The notes under the pieces: generated by a model
Database searches by the model: none
What the model was told of the DNA's origin: nothing
Seen by the model: only the letters and a program-made list of their open reading frames with translations
Program-made: the position numbers and the translations under genes
Shown: piece by piece, positions 8,248-16,329 of the stretch
How positions within the stretch are numbered: the first letter of the stretch is position 1
Layout: each line of letters begins with the position of its first letter
Assembly (NCBI GenBank): GCA_021799755.1
Contig: JAJYZU010000008.1
Location: 1 to 18,395 of the forward strand
Length of the DNA stretch: 18,395 nucleotides
Direction: 5' to 3'
From: Thermoplasmata archaeon
GTDB lineage: Archaea > Thermoplasmatota > Thermoplasmata > Thermoplasmatales > Thermoplasmataceae

Positions 8248-9309
8248 ATGAACGGTACCTATGCCGGCAGTTATGGAAGGGTAAAATCATCCACAACAGA
8301 TTTTCTTTCAGACGAATTTATGCGGTCACTTATCGCCAGATCTCCTGACGAGACAATACAGGAGCTATTAGAGACAAGTTACAAGGAGGACCTTGATGCA
8401 CTTTCATCTGTCTATAGCGGAAACGCTCTGCTTGAGAACGCCATTAACCGACACATCCTAAAAAAAAATAAGCTTGCGCTATTTGCTCCGCCCCCAGGGG
8501 CAAAGGATTTTTTAAAAATATATCTTTCAAAATGGGATATTGAGAATATTAAGATTCTGATTTCATCAAAGGTGCTTGGGCACGAGGTCAAGGAGGATGA
8601 AAACTTCATTATAAGCTTCCGGGACATACCGATGGGTATTTTCGGAGGAAACATTACACAAGACGAATTCAAGGGGCTGATCGGAATTTCATCGATCGAG
8701 GGTATTGTCGAGAGCCTCTCCAGGTTTCCGGTAGGTGTTGAAATGCTGAAGAAACTTGACGAATACAGAAGGGTTGGAGATGTCACAGTTCTGTTCACCG
8801 CCATGGATACCTATTACTATTCATCGATCATGGAATCACTTAAATTTATAAACGGAGACGAGGAGATCATTAGAAATTACTTCCGTGAGACCATTGATTC
8901 CAGGAATTTCATGGTGCTCCTGAAGGCAAAGGAAGTGGAACTGGACTTCCAGCTTGTCAAGGAAGCTTTGAGCAATGGAGGCAATAATCCGGTTGAGAAG
9001 CTTGAAGAACTTTACAGGAACAGCACACTTCAGGAGATAATGCAGATCCTCATGGAGCGTTTCTCCCTCGCTGGGACCTCTGGAAAGGATGCAATGACTG
9101 AACTTGAACTCAGAATCCGAGACCAGATTTACAACAAATACCATGTTTCACTGTCATCGTCATCTATCTCGATCAATTCCATCTTTGACTTCATAATAAG
9201 GGCTGAAAGGGAGAGGAATGCGCTCAGGTCCATAGTTATCGGAAACTCGTACAGGTTACCGGAGAAAACAATACTGAGTCTTTCGGGTCTTCTAAAATAT
9301 GGTGAGTGA
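8248..9309 (+). CDS. atpC: A-type ATP synthase subunit C (central stalk socket)
   Basis: Funnel-shaped homologue of V-ATPase subunit d, linking the central stalk D/F to the c ring in the membrane. The 353 residues match the family. It is almost wholly helical and acidic, with repeated FLSDEFMRSLIARSP/ELLETSYKEDL-type segments that reflect the three-fold helical bundle; IENIKILI (about 98-105) and the RAERERNALRSIV segment near the C-terminus are the most family-like blocks. ATG 8248 is seven bases after GGTGA, embedded in the atpE end. The gene ends GGT GAG TGA, again giving an SD for atpF. Identification rests on sequence pattern plus operon position. Confidence 0.88.
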   Translation: MNGTYAGSYGRVKSSTTDFLSDEFMRSLIARSPDETIQELLETSYKEDLDALSSVYSGNALLENAINRHILKKNKLALFAPPPGAKDFLKIYLSKWDIENIKILISSKVLGHEVKEDENFIISFRDIPMGIFGGNITQDEFKGLIGISSIEGIVESLSRFPVGVEMLKKLDEYRRVGDVTVLFTAMDTYYYSSIMESLKFINGDEEIIRNYFRETIDSRNFMVLLKAKEVELDFQLVKEALSNGGNNPVEKLEELYRNSTLQEIMQILMERFSLAGTSGKDAMTELELRIRDQIYNKYHVSLSSSSISINSIFDFIIRAERERNALRSIVIGNSYRLPEKTILSLSGLLKYGE

Positions 9310-9312
9310 ATC

Positions 9313-9630
9313 ATGGAAAAAGCAAAATCTGTGGCAGTTCTCGGGGAAAGGGAAGTGGTACTGGGATTCAAACTGATAGGGATCTCGAACTGTTTCGAGA
9401 TCCATGGGGAGAATGCTCAGGCTGAGATCAACAGGATCACAGGCAGAAGGGAATTCTCGCTGATAATAATATCAGAAAACATGATGAAGCACATAGAACC
9501 CAAGGCGCTGGAAAGAATGATGGCATCAACCGATCCACTCATAATCTTCATTCCGATGCCTGGAGGAAGGGAAGAGGAATCTGTTTCAAAACTTGCAAAA
9601 AGAATATTGGGAGTAGACATAGGGAGCTGA
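9313..9630 (+). CDS. atpF: A-type ATP synthase subunit F (central rotor)
   Basis: Small rotor protein bound to the subunit D shaft in the catalytic head; it helps control ATP hydrolysis. It has 105 residues with an alternating beta/alpha (CheY-like) layout: SVAVLGEREVVLGFKLIGI (strand 1 and helix, family signature), FSLIIISENM (about 49-58), and DPLIIFIPMPGG (about 74-85), followed by a C-terminal helix ending ILGVDIGS. The length and the GERE-VVLGFKL-G-I block are typical. The SD is GGTGA, embedded in the atpC end seven bases upstream. The GGGAG in its own last codons serves atpA. Confidence 0.9.
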   Translation: MEKAKSVAVLGEREVVLGFKLIGISNCFEIHGENAQAEINRITGRREFSLIIISENMMKHIEPKALERMMASTDPLIIFIPMPGGREEESVSKLAKRILGVDIGS

Positions 9631-9634
9631 TATA

Positions 9635-11398
9635 ATGGGAAAGATTGTAAGAATCTCTGGGCCAGTGGTTGGCGCGGAAGGAATTGAAGATGCTAGAATG
9701 TACGATGTGGTGCGCGTTGGAGAACTTGGACTGGTGGGAGAAATTATCCGCTTGAACGCGGGCATCGCAACAGTGCAGGTTTATGAGGATACCAGCGGCC
9801 TGAGGCCCGGTGATAAGGTTGAGAACACACATATGCCGCTTTCAGTGGAACTGGGCCCGGGTCTTCTCAAATCAATTTATGACGGAATACAGAGACCGCT
9901 TGATGTAATCAGGGAAACAAGCGGTGACTTTATCAGGAGAGGACTTACCGCTGCACCTCTGGACAGGAACAAAAAATGGGCTTTCAGCCCCACCGCACGA
10001 AAAAATGACAAGGTTGTTGCAGGCCAGATTATAGGGTTTGTTGACGAAACAAGTCTCATAAAACACAAGATTATGGTCCCTCTCGGAATAGAGAGCGGTA
10101 CAATAGAAAGTCTCGAATCTGGTGAATATACAGTAACAGACAGGATAGGATCAATAAAGACCGATAAGGGATCAATTGATCTTCACCTGATGCAGAATTG
10201 GCCTGTCAGGAACCCAAGACGGGTTCTCAACAAGCTTCCGCCGAACGAACCGCTCATTACCGGACAGAGGGTTATTGATACGTTCTTTCCAGTCGCCAAG
10301 GGAGGAACGGTCGCAGTTCCCGGGCCGTTCGGTTCTGGAAAAACAGTGGTCCAGCATCAGCTGTCAAAGTGGGCGGATAGCGACATCGTAGTCTATGTGG
10401 GATGTGGTGAAAGGGGGAACGAAATGACAGAAATTCTCACAACGTTCCCGGAGCTTCAGGATCCGAAAAGCGGAAAGCCGCTTATGGAAAGAACCGTGCT
10501 TATTGCCAATACTTCCAATATGCCGGTGGCAGCCAGGGAAGCTTCAATATATACCGGAATAACAATTGCAGAATATTACAGGGATATGGGATACGACATT
10601 GCGCTGATGGCTGACAGTACTTCAAGATGGGCAGAAGCGCTGAGGGAAATCTCCGGCAGGCTTGAAGAGATGCCAGGAGAAGAAGGTTATCCTGCGTATC
10701 TCGGCAGAAGACTCTCAGAGTTCTATGAACGTTCCGGAAATGCAAACGTCGTTTCGAACGAAACGCGTAGGGGGTCAATCACAATAGTCGGTGCAGTTTC
10801 ACCTCCTGGAGGTGACATTTCAGAGCCGGTCTCTCAGAATACCCTGCGAGTGACCAGAGTATTCTGGGCCCTCGACGCCTCGCTGGCTTCAAGAAGGCAT
10901 TTCCCCTCAATCAACTGGCTCAACAGCTATTCACTTTACAGGGAGGATCTTTCAAAGTGGTTTGATTCCAATGTTTCACTGGAGTGGAGTTCGACATACT
11001 CAGATGCCATGGGAATCCTTCAGAAAGAGGCCGAACTACAGGAAATTGTACAACTTGTGGGTTATGACGCTCTTCCAGAGAAAGAAAAAGCAGCGCTTGA
11101 CGTTGCAAGAATAATCAGGGAAGACTTCCTTCAGCAGAGTGCTTTCGATGACATTGACACATACTGTTCAGTGAACAAGCAGTTTCTAATGCTGAAGGCT
11201 ATCCTGAGCCTTGGGAAAAACCAGTCAAATATCATCGAAAGGGGAATAACCATGGATCAGCTCAGGTCACTGAAAGTCAGGGAAATGATCTCCAGGATGA
11301 AGGAAGTGAAGGAGGATCAGGTGAACGATTACTACAAGAATGTGGAATCGGAAATATCTGCAGAAGTATCCTCACTTCTAAAGGGTGGTAAACAATGA
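9635..11398 (+). CDS. atpA: A-type ATP synthase catalytic subunit A
   Basis: Catalytic nucleotide-binding subunit; three copies alternate with B in the A1 head. The 587 residues are the normal length without an intein. The N-terminal barrel (about 1-75) is followed by the A-type non-homologous insert (about 110-185), then the P-loop GPFGSGKT at 230-237, [13 protein letters not shown] with catalytic E259 and R260, Walker B-like [17 protein letters not shown] with D327, [15 protein letters not shown], and a helical C-terminus. The P-loop is continuous, although orthologues in Thermoplasma carry an intein there. ATG 9635 follows GGGAG in the atpF end, with a four-base gap. The stop overlaps the atpB start as ATGA (11395-11398), so translation is likely coupled. 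Confidence 0.98.
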   Translation: MGKIVRISGPVVGAEGIEDARMYDVVRVGELGLVGEIIRLNAGIATVQVYEDTSGLRPGDKVENTHMPLSVELGPGLLKSIYDGIQRPLDVIRETSGDFIRRGLTAAPLDRNKKWAFSPTARKNDKVVAGQIIGFVDETSLIKHKIMVPLGIESGTIESLESGEYTVTDRIGSIKTDKGSIDLHLMQNWPVRNPRRVLNKLPPNEPLITGQRVIDTFFPVAKGGTVAVPGPFGSGKTVVQHQLSKWADSDIVVYVGCGERGNEMTEILTTFPELQDPKSGKPLMERTVLIANTSNMPVAAREASIYTGITIAEYYRDMGYDIALMADSTSRWAEALREISGRLEEMPGEEGYPAYLGRRLSEFYERSGNANVVSNETRRGSITIVGAVSPPGGDISEPVSQNTLRVTRVFWALDASLASRRHFPSINWLNSYSLYREDLSKWFDSNVSLEWSSTYSDAMGILQKEAELQEIVQLVGYDALPEKEKAALDVARIIREDFLQQSAFDDIDTYCSVNKQFLMLKAILSLGKNQSNIIERGITMDQLRSLKVREMISRMKEVKEDQVNDYYKNVESEISAEVSSLLKGGKQ

Positions 11399-12780
11399 TA
11401 GGTTTGAACTACAAATCGATATCACAGATAAGTGGTCCTCTTCTGTTTGTAGATAAGGTTCCAAATGCTGCATACAACGAGATTGTGGAGATAACCACTC
11501 CAGAAGGCGATATACGGTCCGGCCAGGTTCTGGAAACCAGAAACGGGCTTGCGATTGTGCAGACATTTGGTCCTACAGCGGGACTGGACAGCGGTAAAAC
11601 TAAGGTTCGATTCACGGGAAGTATTGCAAGCATATCTGTATCGGATGAGATGCTTGGACGAATATTCAACGGTCTCGGAAACCCCATCGACCAGGGTCCG
11701 CCAATACTGAGCCGGGAAAGACACGAGATTGTGGGAGATGCCATAAACCCATATTCGAGAGAAGAACCTTCAGAATTCATCCAGACGGGGATATCGACAA
11801 TCGATGGAATGAACACCCTTGTCAGGGGTCAGAAACTTCCAATTTTTTCAGGATCCGGATTGCCGCACAACAGGCTCGCCGCCCAGATTGCGAGGCAGGC
11901 AAAGGTCCTTGGCAGCGGAGAAAATTTTGCGGTTATATTTGGGGCCATGGGAATCACGAGCGAGGAAGCGAACTACTTCATAAACGAGTTCAGAAGCACG
12001 GGTGCCATATCCAGATCTGTGCTGTTCCTGAATCTCTCATCCGATCCTTCCATGGAGAGAATTATCCTTCCAAGGGCAGCTCTGACAGCTGCAGAATTTC
12101 TCGCCTATGAGAGGAACATGCATATCCTTGTCATTCTTTCAGATATGACCAATTACTGTGAAGCACTGCGGGAAATATCATCTGCAAGGGAGGAGGTTCC
12201 CGGTAGAAGAGGTTACCCGGGATACATGTACACCGATCTCTCCACCATATACGAGAGAGCTGGAAAGATAAAGGGAAGAAATGGGTCAATAACACAGATA
12301 CCTATCCTAACGATGCCAGGAGACGACATAACAAACCCAATTCCTGATCTGACTGGTTATATCACCGAGGGTCAGATAGTCATGAGCAGGGATCTGTTAA
12401 GAAGTGGGGTATACCCTCCTGTCAATGTGTTACCTTCACTATCCAGGTTGATGAATCAGGGGATCGGCAAGGGGAGAACAAGGGACGATCATCGCGGTGT
12501 GGCAGACCAGCTTTACTCAGCATACGCAAACGGAAAGGATCTCAGATCATTGAGCGCAATAGTGGGCGAGGAAGCCCTTGGGCCCAATGACAGAAAATAT
12601 CTTCGATTTGCAGACGACTTCGAGAAAAATTATGTGAAACAGGGATTCTACGAAGACAGAACAATCGAACAGACGCTCGATCTGGGATGGGAGCTACTTT
12701 CAAAACTTCCAGAGGAAGACATGAAAAGGGTTAAGAGGGAGCAGATACAGAAGTACGGTAAATGGAAGAAGGATGAATAA
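11395..12780 (+). CDS. atpB: A-type ATP synthase regulatory subunit B
   Basis: Non-catalytic head subunit that forms the nucleotide-site interface with A. It has 461 residues. The P-loop position holds FSGSGLPHN at 151-159, the degenerate form diagnostic of B subunits that do not hydrolyse ATP. Also visible are [55 protein letters not shown], and [14 protein letters not shown], where R351 matches the arginine reaching into the A-subunit site. The start is ATG 11395, overlapping the atpA stop, with GGGTGG upstream. The TAA stop shares its last base with the atpD ATG (TAATG). No anomalies in length or motifs. Confidence 0.97.
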   Translation: MIGLNYKSISQISGPLLFVDKVPNAAYNEIVEITTPEGDIRSGQVLETRNGLAIVQTFGPTAGLDSGKTKVRFTGSIASISVSDEMLGRIFNGLGNPIDQGPPILSRERHEIVGDAINPYSREEPSEFIQTGISTIDGMNTLVRGQKLPIFSGSGLPHNRLAAQIARQAKVLGSGENFAVIFGAMGITSEEANYFINEFRSTGAISRSVLFLNLSSDPSMERIILPRAALTAAEFLAYERNMHILVILSDMTNYCEALREISSAREEVPGRRGYPGYMYTDLSTIYERAGKIKGRNGSITQIPILTMPGDDITNPIPDLTGYITEGQIVMSRDLLRSGVYPPVNVLPSLSRLMNQGIGKGRTRDDHRGVADQLYSAYANGKDLRSLSAIVGEEALGPNDRKYLRFADDFEKNYVKQGFYEDRTIEQTLDLGWELLSKLPEEDMKRVKREQIQKYGKWKKDE

Positions 12781-13418
12781 TGCCTGGCAGGGATCTCAGA
12801 CCTACAAGAATTGAACTGATTAATACGAACAAGAGGATCAAGCTCGCTTCCAGAGGGCTGGATCTATTGAAGATGAAGAGATCGTCGCTGGTGATGGAAT
12901 TCTTCAAGATAAGCAGAACGGTAAGCGGGATGAGGGAAAATTTAAGGGCACTTGTCACCGAAGCCGTAAGTTCCATACAGGTGGCAGAAATACTTAACGG
13001 CAGCCTTACCATTGAGAGAATAGCAAACATGTCGGCAGACGACTCGTCCAGCATAAAGACCAGGAACATCATGGGCGTGCGGATTCCGGAACTGAAAGTC
13101 AATTTTGGGCAATCACTTGTTTCGTACATGTATCGTGCGTCATCACTTCCAGTCCCTGTCAATGAAGCGCTGAAGAAATTTCAGCAGGTGTTCAACATGC
13201 TCATAGAGGTCGCCGAGAAGGAAAGCTCTATGCGAAAGCTTCTCCATGAAATAGATAAGACCAAAAGAAGATCGAATGCCATTGAAAATGTGCTGATACC
13301 AGAGCTCAAGGACGAGGCAAAATACATAAGGATGAGGCTGGACGAGATGGAAAGGGACACATTTACTACCCTGAAAACCATAAAGAGGAAAATGGAGAGC
13401 CAGAGGGTTGAGACATGA
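12780..13418 (+). CDS. atpD: A-type ATP synthase subunit D (central shaft)
   Basis: Rotor shaft inserted in the A3B3 head, homologous in role to F-type gamma. It has 212 residues. The N-terminal block RPTRIELINTNKRIKLASRGLDLLKMKR (about 7-34) is the family signature, with the TR-x-EL pattern. A long C-terminal helix (about 125-205) ends in basic, coiled-coil sequence (KRRSNAIENVLIPELKDEAKYI), which pairs antiparallel with the N-terminal helix. The middle part is the short, variable region that contacts F. It starts on the last base of the atpB stop. The stop TGA overlaps the ATG of the next small gene (ATGA, 13415-13418). Confidence 0.95.
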   Translation: MPGRDLRPTRIELINTNKRIKLASRGLDLLKMKRSSLVMEFFKISRTVSGMRENLRALVTEAVSSIQVAEILNGSLTIERIANMSADDSSSIKTRNIMGVRIPELKVNFGQSLVSYMYRASSLPVPVNEALKKFQQVFNMLIEVAEKESSMRKLLHEIDKTKRRSNAIENVLIPELKDEAKYIRMRLDEMERDTFTTLKTIKRKMESQRVET

Positions 13419-13585
13419 ATCCCATGAACTATATCAACAAAAGATGGACTGATCGGGCCTACAGGATCAAGCCTGAGGCAATCCCTGTAATAAGGAAATT
13501 CAGGAGAATTATCTCTGCTACCTATGCGCTGAATGCGGCAGCTGTTGCTGTGGTATTTTTCCTGATCATTAGCGGGTGGTTATGA
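13415..13585 (+). CDS. 56-aa single-span membrane protein inside the atp operon
   Basis: Small gene fully embedded between atpD and atpH, overlapping atpD by ATGA and overlapping the atpH start. The protein begins MNPMNYINKRWTDRAYR. It has a basic N-terminal half (residues about 9-31, many K/R) and one hydrophobic segment at about 33-54 (ISATYALNAAAVAVVFFLII) ending SGWL, so the charge pattern predicts a cytosolic N-terminus and one membrane helix near the C-terminus. Its length, overlapping junctions and absence of stops argue that it is real. I do not recognise the family. By position it recalls the small ahaG at the end of the Methanosarcina operon, but I see no basis for homology. It could be an accessory or assembly factor of the membrane sector. 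Confidence 0.75.
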   Translation: MNPMNYINKRWTDRAYRIKPEAIPVIRKFRRIISATYALNAAAVAVVFFLIISGWL

Positions 13586-13902
13586 TGGACGATCTGGAGA
13601 TTGTGAAAAAGATAAAGGAAGCAGAAGGGGCCGCAGCGACAGAAACTGCGAAACTGTCAGAAAAGATAAAAACCGACCTCGAGGCTGTTGAAAAAACACT
13701 TTCGGGAAACCTGCATGAACAGAGAGATCTGCTGGAAAGGGACTATGAGAAATTCATAGAAAACCAGGTTTCAATTGCTCAGAAGAAAGCCGAAACGGTC
13801 ATATCTGAGGCTAGGGAAAAGGCCGGAAAACTCAAACTGAACATGGACGTGAAAGATCTTTACAAAATGATCGACAGCGAGTTGCTGAAATTGCTGGAGT
13901 AA
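13585..13902 (+). CDS. atpH: A-type ATP synthase subunit H (peripheral stalk)
   Basis: Forms the paired coiled-coil stator with subunit E. From ATG 13585 it has 105 residues. Nearly the whole chain is one amphipathic charged helix: EIVKKIKEAEGAAATETAKL (about 5-24), then heptads through QKKAETVISEAREKAGKL (about 70-87), as in the H/G family, and a short C-terminal LYKMIDSELLKLLE segment that would contact the head or subunit E. GGTGG sits five bases before ATG 13585; GTG 13576 and ATG 13582 are possible but less well spaced. It overlaps the stop of the 56-aa gene. GGAG in its last codons lies eight bases before the atpI ATG. The family is diverse, so the call leans partly on operon position. 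Confidence 0.87.
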   Translation: MDDLEIVKKIKEAEGAAATETAKLSEKIKTDLEAVEKTLSGNLHEQRDLLERDYEKFIENQVSIAQKKAETVISEAREKAGKLKLNMDVKDLYKMIDSELLKLLE

Positions 13903-13907
13903 TAAAT

Positions 13908-15839
13908 ATGGTACTGAAACCTGAAAAAATGTTGCGGATGAGGGTGATGAGCACACTCAACAGGAAGGATATCGTGCTCTCTGTGCTGCATGACTTCAAC
14001 GCGATACAGATTGAACAGGTTTCAGGGGACATAAAGGGATCGCTCGGGAGGATTGAGGAAGAGGACTTCCAGAAATCCGTGACAAACGAACTGCAGAGGA
14101 TCAAGGGACTTGAAAATTCGCTTCCAAGAGTTCCGGTTAATGGCAAAAAAGCTTTTGCATCGGTGTATGACACCCTCAAGGAAGCCGCGAAAATAACAAT
14201 TGACAGTGATGTCAGGACACTTAAGCAGAAGCAGGAGGACCTTATGGCTGATATCAAGGACATCAGCATAAGAACAGAGACCGTTGAATTTCTCAGGGGA
14301 TTGAACTATGATCTCAGTATTTTTAATGGGAAATCTACAAAGGCATACGTGATTCAGTCGGCATATCCGGAGGAACTTAGTTCATCAATAAAATCCCAGA
14401 TAAGTGATGCGCTGGTCATAGAGAGATCTGGCGCACTTCTGGCAGTGATTCCGGACCGTGAAGAATCAAACCTTGCCAGGATATCTTCTGAGAATGCATC
14501 TGTTATGAGAATAGTTCCAGAGGCCAGTGGTAAGCCGGAGGAATACCTCGCTTCAATGGCGGAGATTAAAAAGGAGAGAGAGAAGGAACTGGAAGAAATT
14601 AACGCCGCTCTGAAGCAAATCTCGGAAAAACACTTTAGTGACATAGTTCAGATCAGGGAGCAGCTTGAGATAGAGGAAAGCAAGATTGAAGTCTATGAGA
14701 GAATGGGATCGACATCTGAGGTATTTGTCCTGGAGGGCTGGGTTCCAAAATCACGATATGAGACCATGATCAAGACGCTCAACAAGGTCACGGGGGGCAG
14801 CATCATCATAAGCGAGGTTGAGACCAAGGATGAGCCTCCTACCATGTTCAACAACCCGAAGAGGATAAGGGTGTTTGAGTTCTTCATAAGATTCTACTCA
14901 CTGCCCCAGGAGTCTGAATATGACCCAACCCTCATTTTTGCTATGGTTTTTCCTCTGTTCTTCGGCCTCATGCTTGGAGACTACGGATACGGGTTGGTCA
15001 TACTGTTATTTTCCATACTCATAATCAGGAAGCTTGATGGAAAGGCCAAATGGTTCAAATTTCCCAAAAAACTGTCCAATTTTGTCATCGTGATATTAGG
15101 CCGGGGGCCCCTCAGAACACTTGCAAAGGCACTCATACCGTCCTCAATCATGGCGATAATATTCGGGCTATTCTTCGACGAATTTTTTGGATTCCAGCTA
15201 TATCATCCGCAACTGTTCAATGTTATAACATCCCTGTCAAAGCTGCTTCTTCTTTCCGGTTACATCGGTCTCTTCATGGTCTCACTGGGACTGATCATGG
15301 GATTCATAACCGAATACTCCCGTGGAAACCGCAAAGGGGCATATGGAAAAATTGGCTGGCTCATGTTTGCCTGGGGAATAGCTGTGACCGGTCTTGACCT
15401 GATCTACCACAATTTTAACTCTACCGGAAACTATGTAGCTTTGGTCATTGCGATTGCGGGTATTGGCATAATATTCGTATTTGAGGGAGTCCTTGGTGCA
15501 GTAGAGCTTCCATCAATGATCAGCCACATATTGTCGTACACGAGGATTGTGGGTATACTCCTTGCTTCGGTGATACTGGCATACGTAGTCGATCTTATCT
15601 TCATGCAGGATGCTCACTCTTTCCCCATGGTAATAGTTGGGGTTTTTATCCTTGTTCTGGGTCAGGTCTTCAACCTTGCCATTGCCATTTTCGAGCCCGG
15701 AATACAGGGTGCAAGGCTTATTTACGTGGAATTCTTTTCCAAATTTTACCACGGAAACGGCAAAATGTTTCGTCCATTTGGAAAAAAGAGGGTTTACACA
15801 ATAAAGCAGATGGATATTGAAACTGTTGAAAAAGCATGA
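13908..15839 (+). CDS. atpI: A-type ATP synthase subunit I (a-subunit, ion channel)
   Basis: Membrane stator that forms the two ion half-channels against the c ring; the V-ATPase subunit a homologue. It has 643 residues. A cytosolic N-terminal half (about 1-325) with two alpha/beta lobes joined by helical hairpins (for example EIKKEREKELEEINAALKQI, about 222-241) includes VFVLEGWVPKSRYE, a family landmark. The C-terminal half has about seven or eight membrane helices beginning at FAMVFPLFFGLMLGDYGYG (about 343-361). The essential buried arginine is R546, in GAVELPSMISHILSYTRI. The tail has VEFFSKFYHGNGKMFRPF, the usual C-terminal motif. GGAG eight bases before the ATG serves as SD. Last gene of the operon; a T-rich stretch follows. 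Confidence 0.97.
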   Translation: MVLKPEKMLRMRVMSTLNRKDIVLSVLHDFNAIQIEQVSGDIKGSLGRIEEEDFQKSVTNELQRIKGLENSLPRVPVNGKKAFASVYDTLKEAAKITIDSDVRTLKQKQEDLMADIKDISIRTETVEFLRGLNYDLSIFNGKSTKAYVIQSAYPEELSSSIKSQISDALVIERSGALLAVIPDREESNLARISSENASVMRIVPEASGKPEEYLASMAEIKKEREKELEEINAALKQISEKHFSDIVQIREQLEIEESKIEVYERMGSTSEVFVLEGWVPKSRYETMIKTLNKVTGGSIIISEVETKDEPPTMFNNPKRIRVFEFFIRFYSLPQESEYDPTLIFAMVFPLFFGLMLGDYGYGLVILLFSILIIRKLDGKAKWFKFPKKLSNFVIVILGRGPLRTLAKALIPSSIMAIIFGLFFDEFFGFQLYHPQLFNVITSLSKLLLLSGYIGLFMVSLGLIMGFITEYSRGNRKGAYGKIGWLMFAWGIAVTGLDLIYHNFNSTGNYVALVIAIAGIGIIFVFEGVLGAVELPSMISHILSYTRIVGILLASVILAYVVDLIFMQDAHSFPMVIVGVFILVLGQVFNLAIAIFEPGIQGARLIYVEFFSKFYHGNGKMFRPFGKKRVYTIKQMDIETVEKA

Positions 15840-15856
15840 ACCAGGAACGAGACATA

Positions 15857-15880
15857 ATTATTTTCTGTTTAAAATTTTTC
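15857..15880 (+). terminator. Candidate T-rich terminator after atpI
   Basis: Three T runs (TTTT, TTT and TTTTT) lie within 25 bases beginning about 20 bases after the atpI stop. Archaeal intrinsic termination works on U-tracts and needs no hairpin, and none is obvious here. The promoter of the next gene lies about 45 bases downstream, which fits an operon end at this place. Confidence 0.4.
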
Positions 15881-15923
15881 AATACAAAATCCAGAATCTA
15901 TGCCTAATGCAAACGTGCAATAG

Positions 15924-15932
15924 GATAAAATA
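15924..15932 (+). promoter_or_regulatory. TATA-like box of the NfeD-like gene
   Basis: GATAAAATA is centred about 25 bases before ATG 15953. No SD-like sequence lies between the box and the ATG, so transcription starting at or next to the ATG (a leaderless mRNA) is expected. Sequence resemblance only. Confidence 0.5.
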
Positions 15933-15952
15933 ACAGGTTTGAATCTTATAAC

Positions 15953-16249
15953 ATGGATTTACTGCTAATACTCGCGTTTCTGGTCGTTGCGGTTGGGTTT
16001 TTCTTCTTCGGCGCTTGGTTTGGAAGATTCTTTACGCGATATCCATTTGGCCAGCAATCTGTTACTGGAAAGGAAGGCATGCTAAGCAAGGTTGCGACCG
16101 TAGAACAGAAAGTATCGGATCATTACCAGGTGAGAATAGACTCGCAGATCTGGAGAGCCTACTGCACCGAGCCTCTAAGCATAGGGGAGAAGGTCGTGGT
16201 CACGGACATTAACGGGAACAAACTCACAGTAGAGAAGCTGCAAAACTGA
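15953..16249 (+). CDS. Short NfeD-like membrane protein with OB-fold domain
   Basis: 98 residues. Residues 1-27 are strongly hydrophobic (MDLLLILAFLVVAVGFFFFG), forming one membrane span. Residues about 37-97 read as the small beta-barrel (OB-fold) of the NfeD C-terminal domain: VTGKEGMLSKVATVE, then YQVRIDSQIWRAYCTEPLSIGEKVVVTDINGNKLTVEKL, with the typical G-x-V-x-(I/V)-D-x-x-x-W and GEKV-V-DGNKL pattern. Full-length NfeD has several spans and sometimes a ClpP-like protease; this is the short form. NfeD genes commonly sit beside a stomatin/prohibitin-like gene, but none is present here. It appears to be transcribed alone. A role in membrane protein quality control or membrane domain organisation is inferred from the family. 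Confidence 0.7.
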   Translation: MDLLLILAFLVVAVGFFFFGAWFGRFFTRYPFGQQSVTGKEGMLSKVATVEQKVSDHYQVRIDSQIWRAYCTEPLSIGEKVVVTDINGNKLTVEKLQN

Positions 16250-16301
16250 TTCACACAATATAAAAATCATAAGCAGGCGATAAAATATTATTTTACACAG
16301 C

Positions 16302-16308
16302 TTTATAC
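16302..16308 (+). promoter_or_regulatory. TATA-like box of the SDR-Nudix pair
   Basis: TTTATAC lies with its centre about 25 bases before ATG 16330 and no SD-like sequence in between, so a leaderless mRNA is likely. A perfect 6-3-6 inverted repeat (16281-16295) lies six bases upstream of the box, where it could bind a regulator or simply be AT-rich chance sequence. Confidence 0.5.
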
Positions 16309-16329
16309 TTCATATTGTGATTATATTTT

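Noticed and set aside
12731..13162. 143-codon minus-strand ORF opposite atpD.
   Set aside because: Antisense shadow of a strongly conserved gene; serine/leucine-rich composition typical of reverse-frame translation.
13832..14269. 145-codon minus-strand ORF opposite atpI.
   Set aside because: Antisense shadow with the same low-complexity serine-rich look and no initiation signals.
15840..15952. Searched the spacer after atpI for a tRNA, small RNA or hairpin terminator.
   Set aside because: No cloverleaf or stable GC hairpin seen; only T runs and the next promoter.
16254..16319. CACAATAT (16254-16261) and ATATTGTG (16312-16319) form an 8-bp inverted pair flanking the SDR promoter.
   Set aside because: The arms are 50 bases apart, do not extend further, and are expected by chance in such AT-rich sequence.
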